Below, in pieces: positions 33,559-41,549 of a stretch of 64,000 nt of DNA. Within the stretch, counting starts at the first letter, position 1, and every line of letters starts with the position of its first letter. The translations under genes were made by a program, and so were the position numbers. The notes under the pieces are model-generated. The model searched no databases, had not been told where the DNA came from, and saw only the letters and a program-made list of their open reading frames with translations. Location: the NCBI RefSeq assembly GCF_017303155.1, contig NZ_JAEKJR010000002.1:62001-126000 (forward strand), read 5' to 3'. The DNA comes from Microbulbifer salipaludis (GTDB lineage: Bacteria > Pseudomonadota > Gammaproteobacteria > Pseudomonadales > Cellvibrionaceae).

Positions 33559-34938
33559 ATGACATTTCTTCAGTCTCTCGAGTCCGCCCTCAATACCTTC
33601 GTCGCCTACGCCTGGGGCACGCCACTGCTGGTGTTGCTGGTGGGCGGCGGTCTGTTTTTGCTGGTCAGCTCGCGCGGACGCCCTTACCGGCATCTCGGGC
33701 ATAGCATCGATCTGCTGCGCGGCAAATACGACGACCCCAATGACCCCGGCCAGGTGCCTCACCGCCAGGCACTGTCCACGGCGCTCTCCGGCACCCTCGG
33801 CCTTGGCAATATTGCCGGTGTGGCGATTGCGATCAGTGCCGGTGGTCCCGGGGCCATTTTCTGGATGTGGGTGACTGCGTTGGTGGGCGTGGCGACCAAG
33901 TTCTACACCGCAACCCTGTCGGTGATGTACCGCGGCCGTGACAGCCGCGGCGAGATTCAGGGCGGGCCCATGTACGTCATTCGTGAAGGGCTGAGCAAGC
34001 GCTGGTTACCGCTGGCGTATTTGTTCGCTATCGCCGGGCTGGGTGGGCTGTTGCCATCGTTCCAGGCCAATCAGACCGTGCAGCTGTTGCGGGTCTCCTT
34101 TGCCGAGCCGCTGGGCTGGGTGAGCCCGGAGAACGCGCTGTTGTTCGAGTTTGGCCTGGGGGTTGTGCTGGCACTGGCAGCGCTGGTGGTGATTGCCGGG
34201 CGCATCCAGCGTATTGGCCGCTTCGCGGTGCGCATTGTGCCGGCGATGGTGATTTTCTATTTGCTGCTGACCCTGGGTGTGATCGGTTACTTCTGGCAGG
34301 AAATTCCGGGTGCCTTCGCACTGATTTTCAATGACGCCTTTACCGGCCAGGCCGTGGCCGGCGGTGCGCTTGGCACGGTGATCGCCACGGGCATCAGCCG
34401 GGGTGCTTTTTCCAACGAGGCCGGTATCGGTACCGAATCCCTCGCCCACGGTGCCGCCAAAACCACAGAGCCGGTGCGCGAGGGCGTGGTGGCGATGGTG
34501 GGGCCAATTGTGGATACCCTGATCATTTGTACCTGTACCGCACTGGTTATTCTTGTGACCGGCGTTTGGCAGCAGGGAGAGGGCATTGAAGGCGTGTCCC
34601 TGACGGCGAATGCGTTCAGTAGCGTCTTTGGTGGCTGGGGCCCGGTATTACTGCTGATCATGGTGGTGCCACTGGCGTTCAGCACCATTGTCACCTTCTG
34701 GTATTACGGCATGAAGTGTTTCGTGTTCTTGTTTGGCGACCGGCTGCAGGTGGTTTACACCGTAATCTATCTTTTGCTGATCGTATTTGGTGCAGTGGCA
34801 TCGCTGAATATCGTCAATAGCCTGATTATTGGCATGTACGCAGTGATGGCGATCCCCACCATGGTGTCCACACTGCGGCTTTCCGGGCGGGTAAACCGCG
34901 CCGCCCACGACTACTTTGTGAAGACGCCCGGCGCATGA
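33559..34938 (+). CDS. sodium:alanine/glycine symporter (AGCS family)
   Basis: 459 residues from ATG 33559; twelve more in-frame residues upstream to 33523 are unlikely to be used. About eleven transmembrane helices. Family landmarks are TALSGTLGLGNIAGVAIAIS, GGPGAIFWMW, RGGPMY-like QGGPMYVI, ISRGAFSNEAGIGTES and the inner APIAH-like AKTTEPVREG. It couples sodium inflow to uptake of alanine or glycine at the inner membrane. The N-terminus FLQSLESALNTFVAYAWG fits the family. Confidence 0.92.
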   Translation: MTFLQSLESALNTFVAYAWGTPLLVLLVGGGLFLLVSSRGRPYRHLGHSIDLLRGKYDDPNDPGQVPHRQALSTALSGTLGLGNIAGVAIAISAGGPGAIFWMWVTALVGVATKFYTATLSVMYRGRDSRGEIQGGPMYVIREGLSKRWLPLAYLFAIAGLGGLLPSFQANQTVQLLRVSFAEPLGWVSPENALLFEFGLGVVLALAALVVIAGRIQRIGRFAVRIVPAMVIFYLLLTLGVIGYFWQEIPGAFALIFNDAFTGQAVAGGALGTVIATGISRGAFSNEAGIGTESLAHGAAKTTEPVREGVVAMVGPIVDTLIICTCTALVILVTGVWQQGEGIEGVSLTANAFSSVFGGWGPVLLLIMVVPLAFSTIVTFWYYGMKCFVFLFGDRLQVVYTVIYLLLIVFGAVASLNIVNSLIIGMYAVMAIPTMVSTLRLSGRVNRAAHDYFVKTPGA

Positions 34939-35005
34939 CCTAAAGCCGGCTGGGTGTTTATTGGTCGACGGGAGCGGTGGTTTTGTTTGGCGCGTAAAAA
35001 ATTAT

Positions 35006-35021
35006 TGTGAAGGTCCTCACA
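35006..35021. promoter_or_regulatory. perfect CRP-type palindrome upstream of bactofilin operon
   Basis: TGTGA (35006-35010), six bases AGGTCC, TCACA (35017-35021): both half-sites match the CRP/Vfr consensus exactly, and flanking T and A extend it to TTGTGA/TCACAA. It is 116-131 bases before the bactofilin ATG. Binding by a CRP/Vfr homologue is inferred. Confidence 0.55.
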
Positions 35022-35136
35022 AAGTCGGTGCAAGATTTGATTTTTGTCCCATTCCCTATGGGAACTGTCAGAGAAAACCGCTAAAAACGTTGTTTCACGA
35101 AAACAATAGCTCTCTACGGTTACATTAGGTTGAACA

Positions 35137-35742
35137 ATGGCGAATCCCCTCGACCCTAAACCGGACGCAAGTCTGGATTCCAACTCTTTTCTCTCCGGAA
35201 TGAACGAAAGTGGTGCAACCGAGCGCCCGTTTGCGGACAAGCTCGATGCATCCATGGCGAAGGATCGCTCTGTAATCGGTAAGAACATCAAGTTCCGCGG
35301 CGAACTGATCGGTACCGAAGACCTGCATATCGAAGGCACCATCGAAGGCACCGTCATTATGGAAGGCCACGACCTGTCCATCGGTCGCGAAGGTGAAATC
35401 AATGCGAACATCCATGCGCAGAATATCGTGATCAACGGTACTCTGACCGGTGATGCGCTGGCAGACGAGCTGATCGAAATCCGCAATACCGCGGTTGTGA
35501 AGGGCAACCTGATCGCCCCGCGCATCCAGCTGGACGACGGTGGTAAGTTCCGCGGCTCCATGGATATGGTCGATACCGATGACGAGATGAAAGCCCGTCA
35601 TTCCGAGTTCAAAGACAAGCTGGTTCACCCGAACCTGCCGCCAAAAGACGAAGCGCCGAGCCGACCCGCCGCGAAGAAGTCTTTTGCCCCGAAAGACACT
35701 GCCAAGGATTCGGCCAAGGAAACGGAGCTGGCTGATAGCTGA
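35137..35742 (+). CDS. bactofilin (polymer-forming cytoskeletal protein)
   Basis: 201 residues. The central beta-helix domain (about 45-150) has the regular bactofilin ladder: SVIGKNIKFRGELIGTEDL, HIEGTIEGTV, EGEINANIHAQNIVINGTLTG, IRNTAVVKGNL and APRIQLDDGGKFRGSM. It is flanked by a disordered head and a lysine/proline-rich tail (PKDEAPSRPAAKK). Bactofilins polymerise under the inner membrane and recruit cell-wall or chromosome-placement factors. It is first in a closely spaced plus-strand run ending with a MotAB-like pair. The ATG is preceded by AGGTTGAACA. Confidence 0.93.
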   Translation: MANPLDPKPDASLDSNSFLSGMNESGATERPFADKLDASMAKDRSVIGKNIKFRGELIGTEDLHIEGTIEGTVIMEGHDLSIGREGEINANIHAQNIVINGTLTGDALADELIEIRNTAVVKGNLIAPRIQLDDGGKFRGSMDMVDTDDEMKARHSEFKDKLVHPNLPPKDEAPSRPAAKKSFAPKDTAKDSAKETELADS

Positions 35743-35833
35743 TTCCTGCAGGCGCGCCGCATCCCCCGTGCGGCGCTGCCTTCTGCTCCCGTTTACAATC
35801 CCTGGCTCACGCCCCGAAATCCTGCGATAAATA

Positions 35834-37045
35834 ATGCAACACCGATCTTTTGGCCTCGCTGCGTTAACGACCGAGATGGTCAAAAGTGGGGACAGAATCC
35901 TCGATCTTGGGCCTCTCTCCTCCGGCACCACGCAAGCCTTTCTCGGCCTCAACTGCCAGTGTCATATTGAAGACCTGGTGGAATACCTGGCAGATAACCA
36001 GCACCGCGATGATCCGCTGGCCGCGCTGGAAGAACACCTGCTGCCAAAGCCCGCCAACCTGAAGTTTGATGTCATCCTGTGCTGGGATCTGCTGAATTTT
36101 CTCGAGCTGGATGTCATCCAGCACCTGATTCGCCTGCTACAGCCGCATCTCAAGCAGGGCACCATCTTGCACACCATGCGTTACACCGGGCGCAATCAGC
36201 CGCACAAGCCGCGGCGTTTCCGACTGCTGGATAATTTCTGTTTCGAGTATGTGGACGACCCCAGCTATCCGGAAGTGGCCTCCAAGGGGCATTCCACGGT
36301 GACGCTGCTGAAATGCATGGACCGCTTTAGTCTGTTCAACTCCCTCATGAAACGCGAGGGAATGGATCAGAATGTCACCGAACATTTTCTGGAATACGAC
36401 AGCACCACGTCGCGCAATCAGGTGCGCAGTGGCGGAGCTTCGGATGTGAGCGCCTACTTCCGCCAGGTGCGCGACGATGAGCGCGTGTTGTTTGCCGGTG
36501 TGGGCAAAGCCCTGGAGGCCCTGCCGACCAATGCAACCGTACTGGATTGCGGGCGTAAAAACGGCCGCAATATCGATGCGCTGAAAAAGAAGGTGGGTGC
36601 GCTCTATGTGGAAGACCTGCATGCGTCCCTGGCCTGGCGCAGGAAAATGCACGGGGAAAGCAGTGACTTCAGCGCTTCCATGTTCAGCTTTGATCCCGGC
36701 ACCAAACTGGATGGCGTGTTCCTGTGGGACCTGCTGAATTTTTGTAGCGCGGGACAAATTGAAGCCCTGGGAGAGCTGCTGGCGGGGCGCATGACACCCG
36801 GCGGTCAGCTGCATTTCCTGGTGTACAAATCCAGTCAGCACCCGGAGCGTCCAGCCATGTTCGAGCTGCTGGAAGATGAGCGGGTGGCGGTGACGGGGAT
36901 TTCCGAAAGCCGCACGGATCGCAGCCTCGGCAATACGGCCGATCTGATGCGGCTGCTGCCGGGCTATCGCCTGTTCAGCCACCACCTGGCGCGGTTGCCG
37001 AGCGGTGATGCCGTGCAGGAATTTGTATTGCAGCTGAAAGGCTAG
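35834..37045 (+). CDS. tandem-duplicated SAM-methyltransferase-like protein
   Basis: 403 residues made of two related halves. Each half has a motif-I-like strand (RILDLGP at 21-27; TVLDCGR at 235-241) and, about 60 residues on, a nearly identical WDLLNF segment (84-89; 298-303) followed by a helix and an LQP or MTPGGQ turn typical of Rossmann methyltransferases. The glycine loop of motif I is degenerate in both halves, so binding of S-adenosylmethionine may be weak or lost. It lies 91 bases after bactofilin and 63 bases before the channel gene. A scaffold or regulator role in that operon is inference only. Confidence 0.6.
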   Translation: MQHRSFGLAALTTEMVKSGDRILDLGPLSSGTTQAFLGLNCQCHIEDLVEYLADNQHRDDPLAALEEHLLPKPANLKFDVILCWDLLNFLELDVIQHLIRLLQPHLKQGTILHTMRYTGRNQPHKPRRFRLLDNFCFEYVDDPSYPEVASKGHSTVTLLKCMDRFSLFNSLMKREGMDQNVTEHFLEYDSTTSRNQVRSGGASDVSAYFRQVRDDERVLFAGVGKALEALPTNATVLDCGRKNGRNIDALKKKVGALYVEDLHASLAWRRKMHGESSDFSASMFSFDPGTKLDGVFLWDLLNFCSAGQIEALGELLAGRMTPGGQLHFLVYKSSQHPERPAMFELLEDERVAVTGISESRTDRSLGNTADLMRLLPGYRLFSHHLARLPSGDAVQEFVLQLKG

Positions 37046-37108
37046 CGGCAAACCCTGAACTGAATAATGAAAAATTAATTCGAGAAGATTCCACAAGAGA
37101 TTGCTTCC

Positions 37109-38485
37109 ATGTCTGAATTCTTGCGCTCTATTTTTGTTGCCCTGAGCCCGGATGCGGTAACCGACGGGTTCCTCTCCGTGATGTTGGTATTGTTTGCCCT
37201 GGCGCTGGTGTGCCGGTTTCTTCGTCGCGGTGGGGAGTTTGTGGAACAGTCGCCCGGGCTGCTCACTTCACTGGGTATTCTCGGCACCTTCACCGGTGTG
37301 ATTATCGGCCTGTTTGAATTCAGCCTCGCGGATATCGACCAGAGTATCTCCAATTTGCTGGAGGGCCTGAAAACCGCCTTTATTACCAGCGTGTGCGGCA
37401 TTGGCCTGTCGATCCTGCTGCGTGCCCTGACCCGCTTTATCCCGTTGCCGGGGGAAAACCTGCCGGTAACCGACCTGGCGGACGTGCGCGATGCACTGCA
37501 ACAGCTGCAGGCCGCACTGGTTGAGGGGCAGGAGCGACAATTGAAGCAGAGTGAGACACAGCTGGAGAATTTTTCCGGGCAGGTGTCTCAGGCACTGGTG
37601 CAGGAGATGGAACAGGTGGTTCAGCGTTTTAACGAGCGGGTGGAAAACCAGTTCGGCGAAAACATGACCCGCTTCGGGGAAAACTTTGCCCGCTTTGATG
37701 CCATGGTGGAAACTCTCACTCGCGAGTACAAGGCCCATGAGGAGCGGGTGGAATACTGGTCCGAGCACTGCGATACGACGGTCATGGGGCTGGTACAGGT
37801 GGCGCGGGATCTGCAGCAGATTCACCAGCAGCTTGCAGATATTCCGCAGTTCTTCGAAGGCATGCAGGGCGTGAATGCTCAGGCCCGCGAACAAATGCAG
37901 GCGCTCAATGAGCAGCTGGAACGCTACCGCGGTGTGAGTGTGCAGATGCAGGAAGTGCTGCCGCACCTGGGTGAGCGTATCGATCAGTTTGTACAGGGCA
38001 TCGATGTGGTACAGCAGGTCATGACCAGCGACATGAAGCAGTCGCTGGTGAGCATCGCCCAGCAGAGCGAGATGCTGGGCGCGCAGATCAAGGCGGTGTC
38101 CGGTGCCTTCGAGAAGATGTCCAGCCTGGATGCCGACTTCATCCAGGGTCTGGTTCAGGAATCCATTACCACCCACCGCAATGGCATGCAGGAGCTGGCC
38201 CTGCAGCAGGCACGCACGCACAAAGAAATGGTGGATGCGCTCAGCCATGTGATTCGCAAAAGCATGGGCGACGCCGAGAACTCTATCGGCAAGCAATACC
38301 AGCTGGTGGAGCGCAAGATGGAAGAAGAGGTGGAAGGTGTTATTGCGGCCATGGGCCAGGCGCTGGCAACCATCAGCGGCCAGTTTACCCGGGATTACCG
38401 CCAGCTGGTGGCGCAGATGCAGCGCCTGACACAGGCCGCACAAACGGCCGCCGCCACTGAGCGTGCGCGCGAGGAAATCGCCTGA
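37109..38485 (+). CDS. MotA/TolQ/ExbB-family (ZorA-like) proton-channel protein with long coiled tail
   Basis: 458 residues. Three transmembrane helices: about 18-38, 51-71 (LGILGTFTGVIIGLFEF) and 87-108 (LKTAFITSVCGIGLSILL). The last two carry the MotA/TolQ/ExbB pattern. From about 120 to the end is one long, glutamine/glutamate-rich alpha-helical or coiled-coil tail (KQSETQLENFSGQVSQALVQ...). That shape matches ZorA of Zorya anti-phage systems more than flagellar MotA, although this tail is shorter than the E. coli ZorA tail. The stop TGA overlaps the next ATG, so it is translationally coupled to the MotB-like gene. Confidence 0.78.
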   Translation: MSEFLRSIFVALSPDAVTDGFLSVMLVLFALALVCRFLRRGGEFVEQSPGLLTSLGILGTFTGVIIGLFEFSLADIDQSISNLLEGLKTAFITSVCGIGLSILLRALTRFIPLPGENLPVTDLADVRDALQQLQAALVEGQERQLKQSETQLENFSGQVSQALVQEMEQVVQRFNERVENQFGENMTRFGENFARFDAMVETLTREYKAHEERVEYWSEHCDTTVMGLVQVARDLQQIHQQLADIPQFFEGMQGVNAQAREQMQALNEQLERYRGVSVQMQEVLPHLGERIDQFVQGIDVVQQVMTSDMKQSLVSIAQQSEMLGAQIKAVSGAFEKMSSLDADFIQGLVQESITTHRNGMQELALQQARTHKEMVDALSHVIRKSMGDAENSIGKQYQLVERKMEEEVEGVIAAMGQALATISGQFTRDYRQLVAQMQRLTQAAQTAAATERAREEIA

Positions 38486-39207
38486 TGTCCACCAGGTCGG
38501 GGTTTCCCCGTTCCGGTTTGCCGAACCGCGGCGAGGGCGAGTCCTCGTGGATCAGCGTGTCCGACCTGATGGCGGGGCTGATGATGGTGTTTCTGTGTAT
38601 TGCGGTGGCGATGATGCGCTCGGTCATGATCGAGCGGGAAAAAATCCGCACCATCGCCATGTCGTACAAGGAAAACCAGCTGGCAATTTACGAATCGCTG
38701 CAGAATGAATTCGCTCCCGATCTGGCGCGCTGGGGCGCGACCATTGACCGGGATACCCTGACAGTCGCCTTCAACAACTCCGATGCCATGTTCGACACCG
38801 GCGAGGCGGCTCTCACTGCCAGTTACCAGGTGGTGTTTGAGCAGTTCTTCCCCCGTTATATGAATGTGCTGGCGCCGTTCAAGGGATCGGTAGAGGCGGT
38901 GCGTATCGAGGGGCACACCAGCTCCGGCTGGGGCCAGACCAGCGACCGCAATGACATGTACTTTAATAACCTGCGCTTGTCGCAGGACCGCGCGCGTTCG
39001 GTACTGCGCTTCGTCTACACCCTGGATGAAGTGGCCACTCACCACGCCTGGATGATGCAGAATGTGGCCGCTGTCGGGTATTCTTCCTCGCGACCCATCT
39101 ACAATGCCGATGGCAGCGAGAATATCGAACAATCCAAGCGAGTGGCCTTCCGCGTGATCACCAATTCTGAAACCAAGATCCACAGTATCCTCGAGGAATC
39201 TTTCTGA
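38485..39207 (+). CDS. MotB/ZorB-like OmpA-domain protein
   Basis: 240 residues. A cytoplasmic N-tail is followed by one transmembrane helix with the SVSDLMAGLMMVFLCIAV pattern; Asp27 sits where MotB and ZorB have the proton-carrying Asp. The periplasmic OmpA-like domain shows FNNSDAMFDTGEAAL and VRIEGHTSSGW, with RLSQDRARSVLRFV and SKRVAFRVI, the peptidoglycan-binding pattern. It should pair with the upstream channel protein as a cell-wall-anchored, proton-driven unit. It overlaps both neighbours by TGATG junctions. Confidence 0.82.
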   Translation: MSTRSGFPRSGLPNRGEGESSWISVSDLMAGLMMVFLCIAVAMMRSVMIEREKIRTIAMSYKENQLAIYESLQNEFAPDLARWGATIDRDTLTVAFNNSDAMFDTGEAALTASYQVVFEQFFPRYMNVLAPFKGSVEAVRIEGHTSSGWGQTSDRNDMYFNNLRLSQDRARSVLRFVYTLDEVATHHAWMMQNVAAVGYSSSRPIYNADGSENIEQSKRVAFRVITNSETKIHSILEESF

Positions 39208-40325
39208 TGAGCCGCTGGAGCCGTCATCTGGAAGCGCTCACCCAGGCCATTTCCGGTATGGGGGGCCGCGATGTGCACGACGCGGCGACCGGTCAGGATA
39301 TTCTGGAGCGCGAAGCCCCGGAGACCGTCACAGCGTCAGTGGACGCCGCGGAGCCCGACCGCCACAGTGCATCGGTCGAGCAGGCCCTGGTCCGGGGAAT
39401 GGAAGTGACCCTGGGAGACCTCGAGTCGACCGAGCACGGCTGGATGTATCGCGGGAATCCGGTGATGGTGTACGCGGTGGATGTGGCCGCGGTGGAAGAC
39501 CAGCAGGTGCGTAAGGAATTCTTCCACCGCGTGCACCTGGCCAGCTGTTGTGGGGCTCTGGAAGACCCCGCGCAGGTGGTCTGGATCGGCACCGCGCGGG
39601 AAGCACTGGCAGCCCCCGGGCTGAGCGGCACACCACACGCCTGCGAGTACTGCCTGACGAAGGTCAACCACCGCGGTTTTCGCGGCCTCGGTCCGCGGGA
39701 CCGCACGCGTGTTGCCGATGGGTTCAGTTTTCACTGGCATGTAAGCCAGTACGCGCAGGAGTTTTTCTCCAGCGAAGAAGCGCATTTCTGGGCGCCGGGC
39801 AAGTCGGTGCAGGTGGTGGGCGATGTCGAGCCAGAGGCTGCCGACCACGGTACCTGTGGCTTCTGCGAGTGGCCGGTGCCAGCCGGGCACGACTGGTTTG
39901 TGCCGGTGGAGCGGGGCGCGGCGTTGGGCCTGTCTATGGATGCCTGTATTCTCTGCGCCCAGCAGCAGGCCATGGGTGTATTGACGCTGCCGGAGACCAG
40001 CGCGCTGGCCGCCAGCCAGGCACGGTTTGACACGAAGCAGGAACACCCGGCCATGTCTGCGCACGATGCAGAAACAGAAACTGAGCGCGACTGGTCCCGG
40101 GTGCGCCGACAGCTGCCTTTGTCCTGGCACCCACTGTGTGAGCAGCTAGAGCGCAAACTTTCTGCCCCCGTACTGTTTCACCGCTTTACCGGCTACGAGG
40201 GTGTCGCGGTGCTGGCGTGGCCGGAACATCGCCGGGGCATTGTTGCGACCGAGGAAGAGCGTGCGCGCTTGCCGGAAGGCTGGGATTTCTGGACCATGCG
40301 CAGTGTGCTGGGGAGCCTCGGCTAA
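39207..40325 (+). CDS. CxxC-rich soluble protein of the motor operon, unknown function
   Basis: 372 residues, no transmembrane segment. Cysteine motifs: CC at 114-115, CEYC at 146-149, CGFC at 217-220 and CILC at 247-250; the last two pairs are spaced like a four-Cys zinc site. The C-terminal part (about 295-372: WSRVRRQLPLSWHPLCEQLE, FTGYEGVAVLAWPEHRRGIV) looks like a separate alpha/beta domain. It overlaps the OmpA gene by four bases (TGATG type), so it is made together with the motor pair. No match to ZorC, ZorD, ZorE or other known partners is evident by eye. Confidence 0.7.
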   Translation: MSRWSRHLEALTQAISGMGGRDVHDAATGQDILEREAPETVTASVDAAEPDRHSASVEQALVRGMEVTLGDLESTEHGWMYRGNPVMVYAVDVAAVEDQQVRKEFFHRVHLASCCGALEDPAQVVWIGTAREALAAPGLSGTPHACEYCLTKVNHRGFRGLGPRDRTRVADGFSFHWHVSQYAQEFFSSEEAHFWAPGKSVQVVGDVEPEAADHGTCGFCEWPVPAGHDWFVPVERGAALGLSMDACILCAQQQAMGVLTLPETSALAASQARFDTKQEHPAMSAHDAETETERDWSRVRRQLPLSWHPLCEQLERKLSAPVLFHRFTGYEGVAVLAWPEHRRGIVATEEERARLPEGWDFWTMRSVLGSLG

Positions 40326-40348
40326 GGCGCGCTACGGAATATAAAAAA

Positions 40349-40371
40349 GGGCAGCGAAAGCTGCCCTTTTT
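40349..40371. terminator. bidirectional terminator after the motor operon
   Basis: Stem GGGCAGC / GCTGCCC (40349-40355, 40360-40366) with GAAA loop, A6 before and T5 after. It ends the plus-strand operon and can also serve the convergent L,D-transpeptidase gene. Confidence 0.88.
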
Positions 40372-40388
40372 CATAGTGGTCGGTGCGT

Positions 40389-40994
40389 TTATTGACGAAC
40401 CGTTACCTTGGTGCCCGAGGGGGCATTTTCGAAAAAGATCTTCGCCATATGCCAGGGCAGGCGAACACAGCCATGGGACTCCGGACGCCCGGTGACCTTG
40501 CCCGCATGCATGCCTACCGCGCCGTTGAAGCGCATAAAGAAGTCCATCGACGCACCGCGGAATACGGTGCCCGCCGGACGCTTGTCGCGGCGCACGTCGA
40601 CACTCGACTTGCGCACATAGCCGGCCCGGTCCACATAGTGGCCGAACAGATTGGAGCGGTGGTCGATATTTTTCTCCGAAATACGGAAGCTGCCAGTGGG
40701 TGTGCGGTAGCCAGCAATGCCTGTTGCTACCGGGGAGATACCCGCGAGCTGGCTGCCCTTGTAGAAGTAGGCCCGCTGTTCACTGATGTCGATAATGATA
40801 TGCGGCGCACCGCCCACAACATCCCGGCGCCACCAGGCACTGCCATCGGTCATGGAGCGGTGCTGCTGGTAGGGGTAGGGGTAATCACCCGCCTGCGCCA
40901 CGGGTGCAAATACCGCCGACGCGGCCAGAACCAGGCTGGCGCCGAGGGCGATTTTTTTAAGAGCTTGCTTGATGAATGTGGAAGAGCCTTGCAT
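40389..40994 (-). CDS. L,D-transpeptidase (YkuD domain)
   Basis: 201 residues from ATG 40994, which has GAGGT five to eight bases upstream and gives a signal peptide (KKIALGASLVLAASAVFAPV, cleavage after AQA). The YkuD domain starts near HIIIDISEQRAYFYKGSQL; the catalytic stretch is MHAGKVTGR...ESHGCVRLPW with the SHGC nucleophile. The enzyme makes 3-3 peptide crosslinks or links lipoproteins to peptidoglycan in the periplasm. It converges on the motor operon, whose OmpA protein binds the same polymer, though co-function is only suggested. The C-terminus is a short SGTKVTVRQ. Confidence 0.93.
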   Translation of the reverse strand: MQGSSTFIKQALKKIALGASLVLAASAVFAPVAQAGDYPYPYQQHRSMTDGSAWWRRDVVGGAPHIIIDISEQRAYFYKGSQLAGISPVATGIAGYRTPTGSFRISEKNIDHRSNLFGHYVDRAGYVRKSSVDVRRDKRPAGTVFRGASMDFFMRFNGAVGMHAGKVTGRPESHGCVRLPWHMAKIFFENAPSGTKVTVRQ

Positions 40995-41324
40995 GCGTAC
41001 CTCATCTGCTCTCGCGAGCAACTTGCAGGGCGGCGTGCGGGTGCGCTGGAGGCATTCGTTCTCCAGTGAAATTCAGGGCGAACAAACCCCTGCACCTTCG
41101 TGCACAGACCAGACCTGTGAATTTCCCCAAAGCGGCGCGTCGGTGTATCCCGAATTGGCCGCGGGATGAGCCTGCCTATCGGCATCGCTAGCGAGCGAAC
41201 CTCAGGGCAAGTGAGAGGCATGGTAGGGTCCGTGATTGGCGCTTTTTACATTGAAACGGAATGACGGGAGGCGGGGATATTATCTTTCGCTCGGGGGCGG
41301 TCACCGGTGATACCGGCAAAAAAA

Positions 41325-41344
41325 AGCCGGCTGGGTAGCCGGCT
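41325..41344 (-). terminator. terminator of the cytoplasmic GH13 gene
   Basis: Minus-strand stem AGCCGGCT / AGCCGGCT with a 4-base loop and eight T residues (41318-41325 on the plus strand are A). A second small hairpin TTTCCAG/CTGGAAA follows at 41351-41369. The rest of 40995-41549 (about 550 bases) shows no gene. Confidence 0.85.
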
Positions 41345-41549
41345 TCAAACTTTCCAGAGAAACTGGAAATCGTGCTTTGACGAGAGCAACACTGGTTGAC
41401 GATCTTATTGAGAGGTAATCCTTTGAGTGTGTAATGGAGCGCGGGTTCTGTGCAGTCAGGCAACCGCGCGCCAGTTTCTCGGATTTTTTCGCCGTTTTCT
41501 TTCCGTTTTTCTTCCGGCTTTCTCGCTAGTCGTCGAATACTTTTCTGGC

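Noticed and set aside
37109..40325. Calling the operon a known Zorya type
   Set aside because: The AB pair is similar in layout, but no ZorC/ZorD, ZorE or ZorF/ZorG partner can be recognised next to it.
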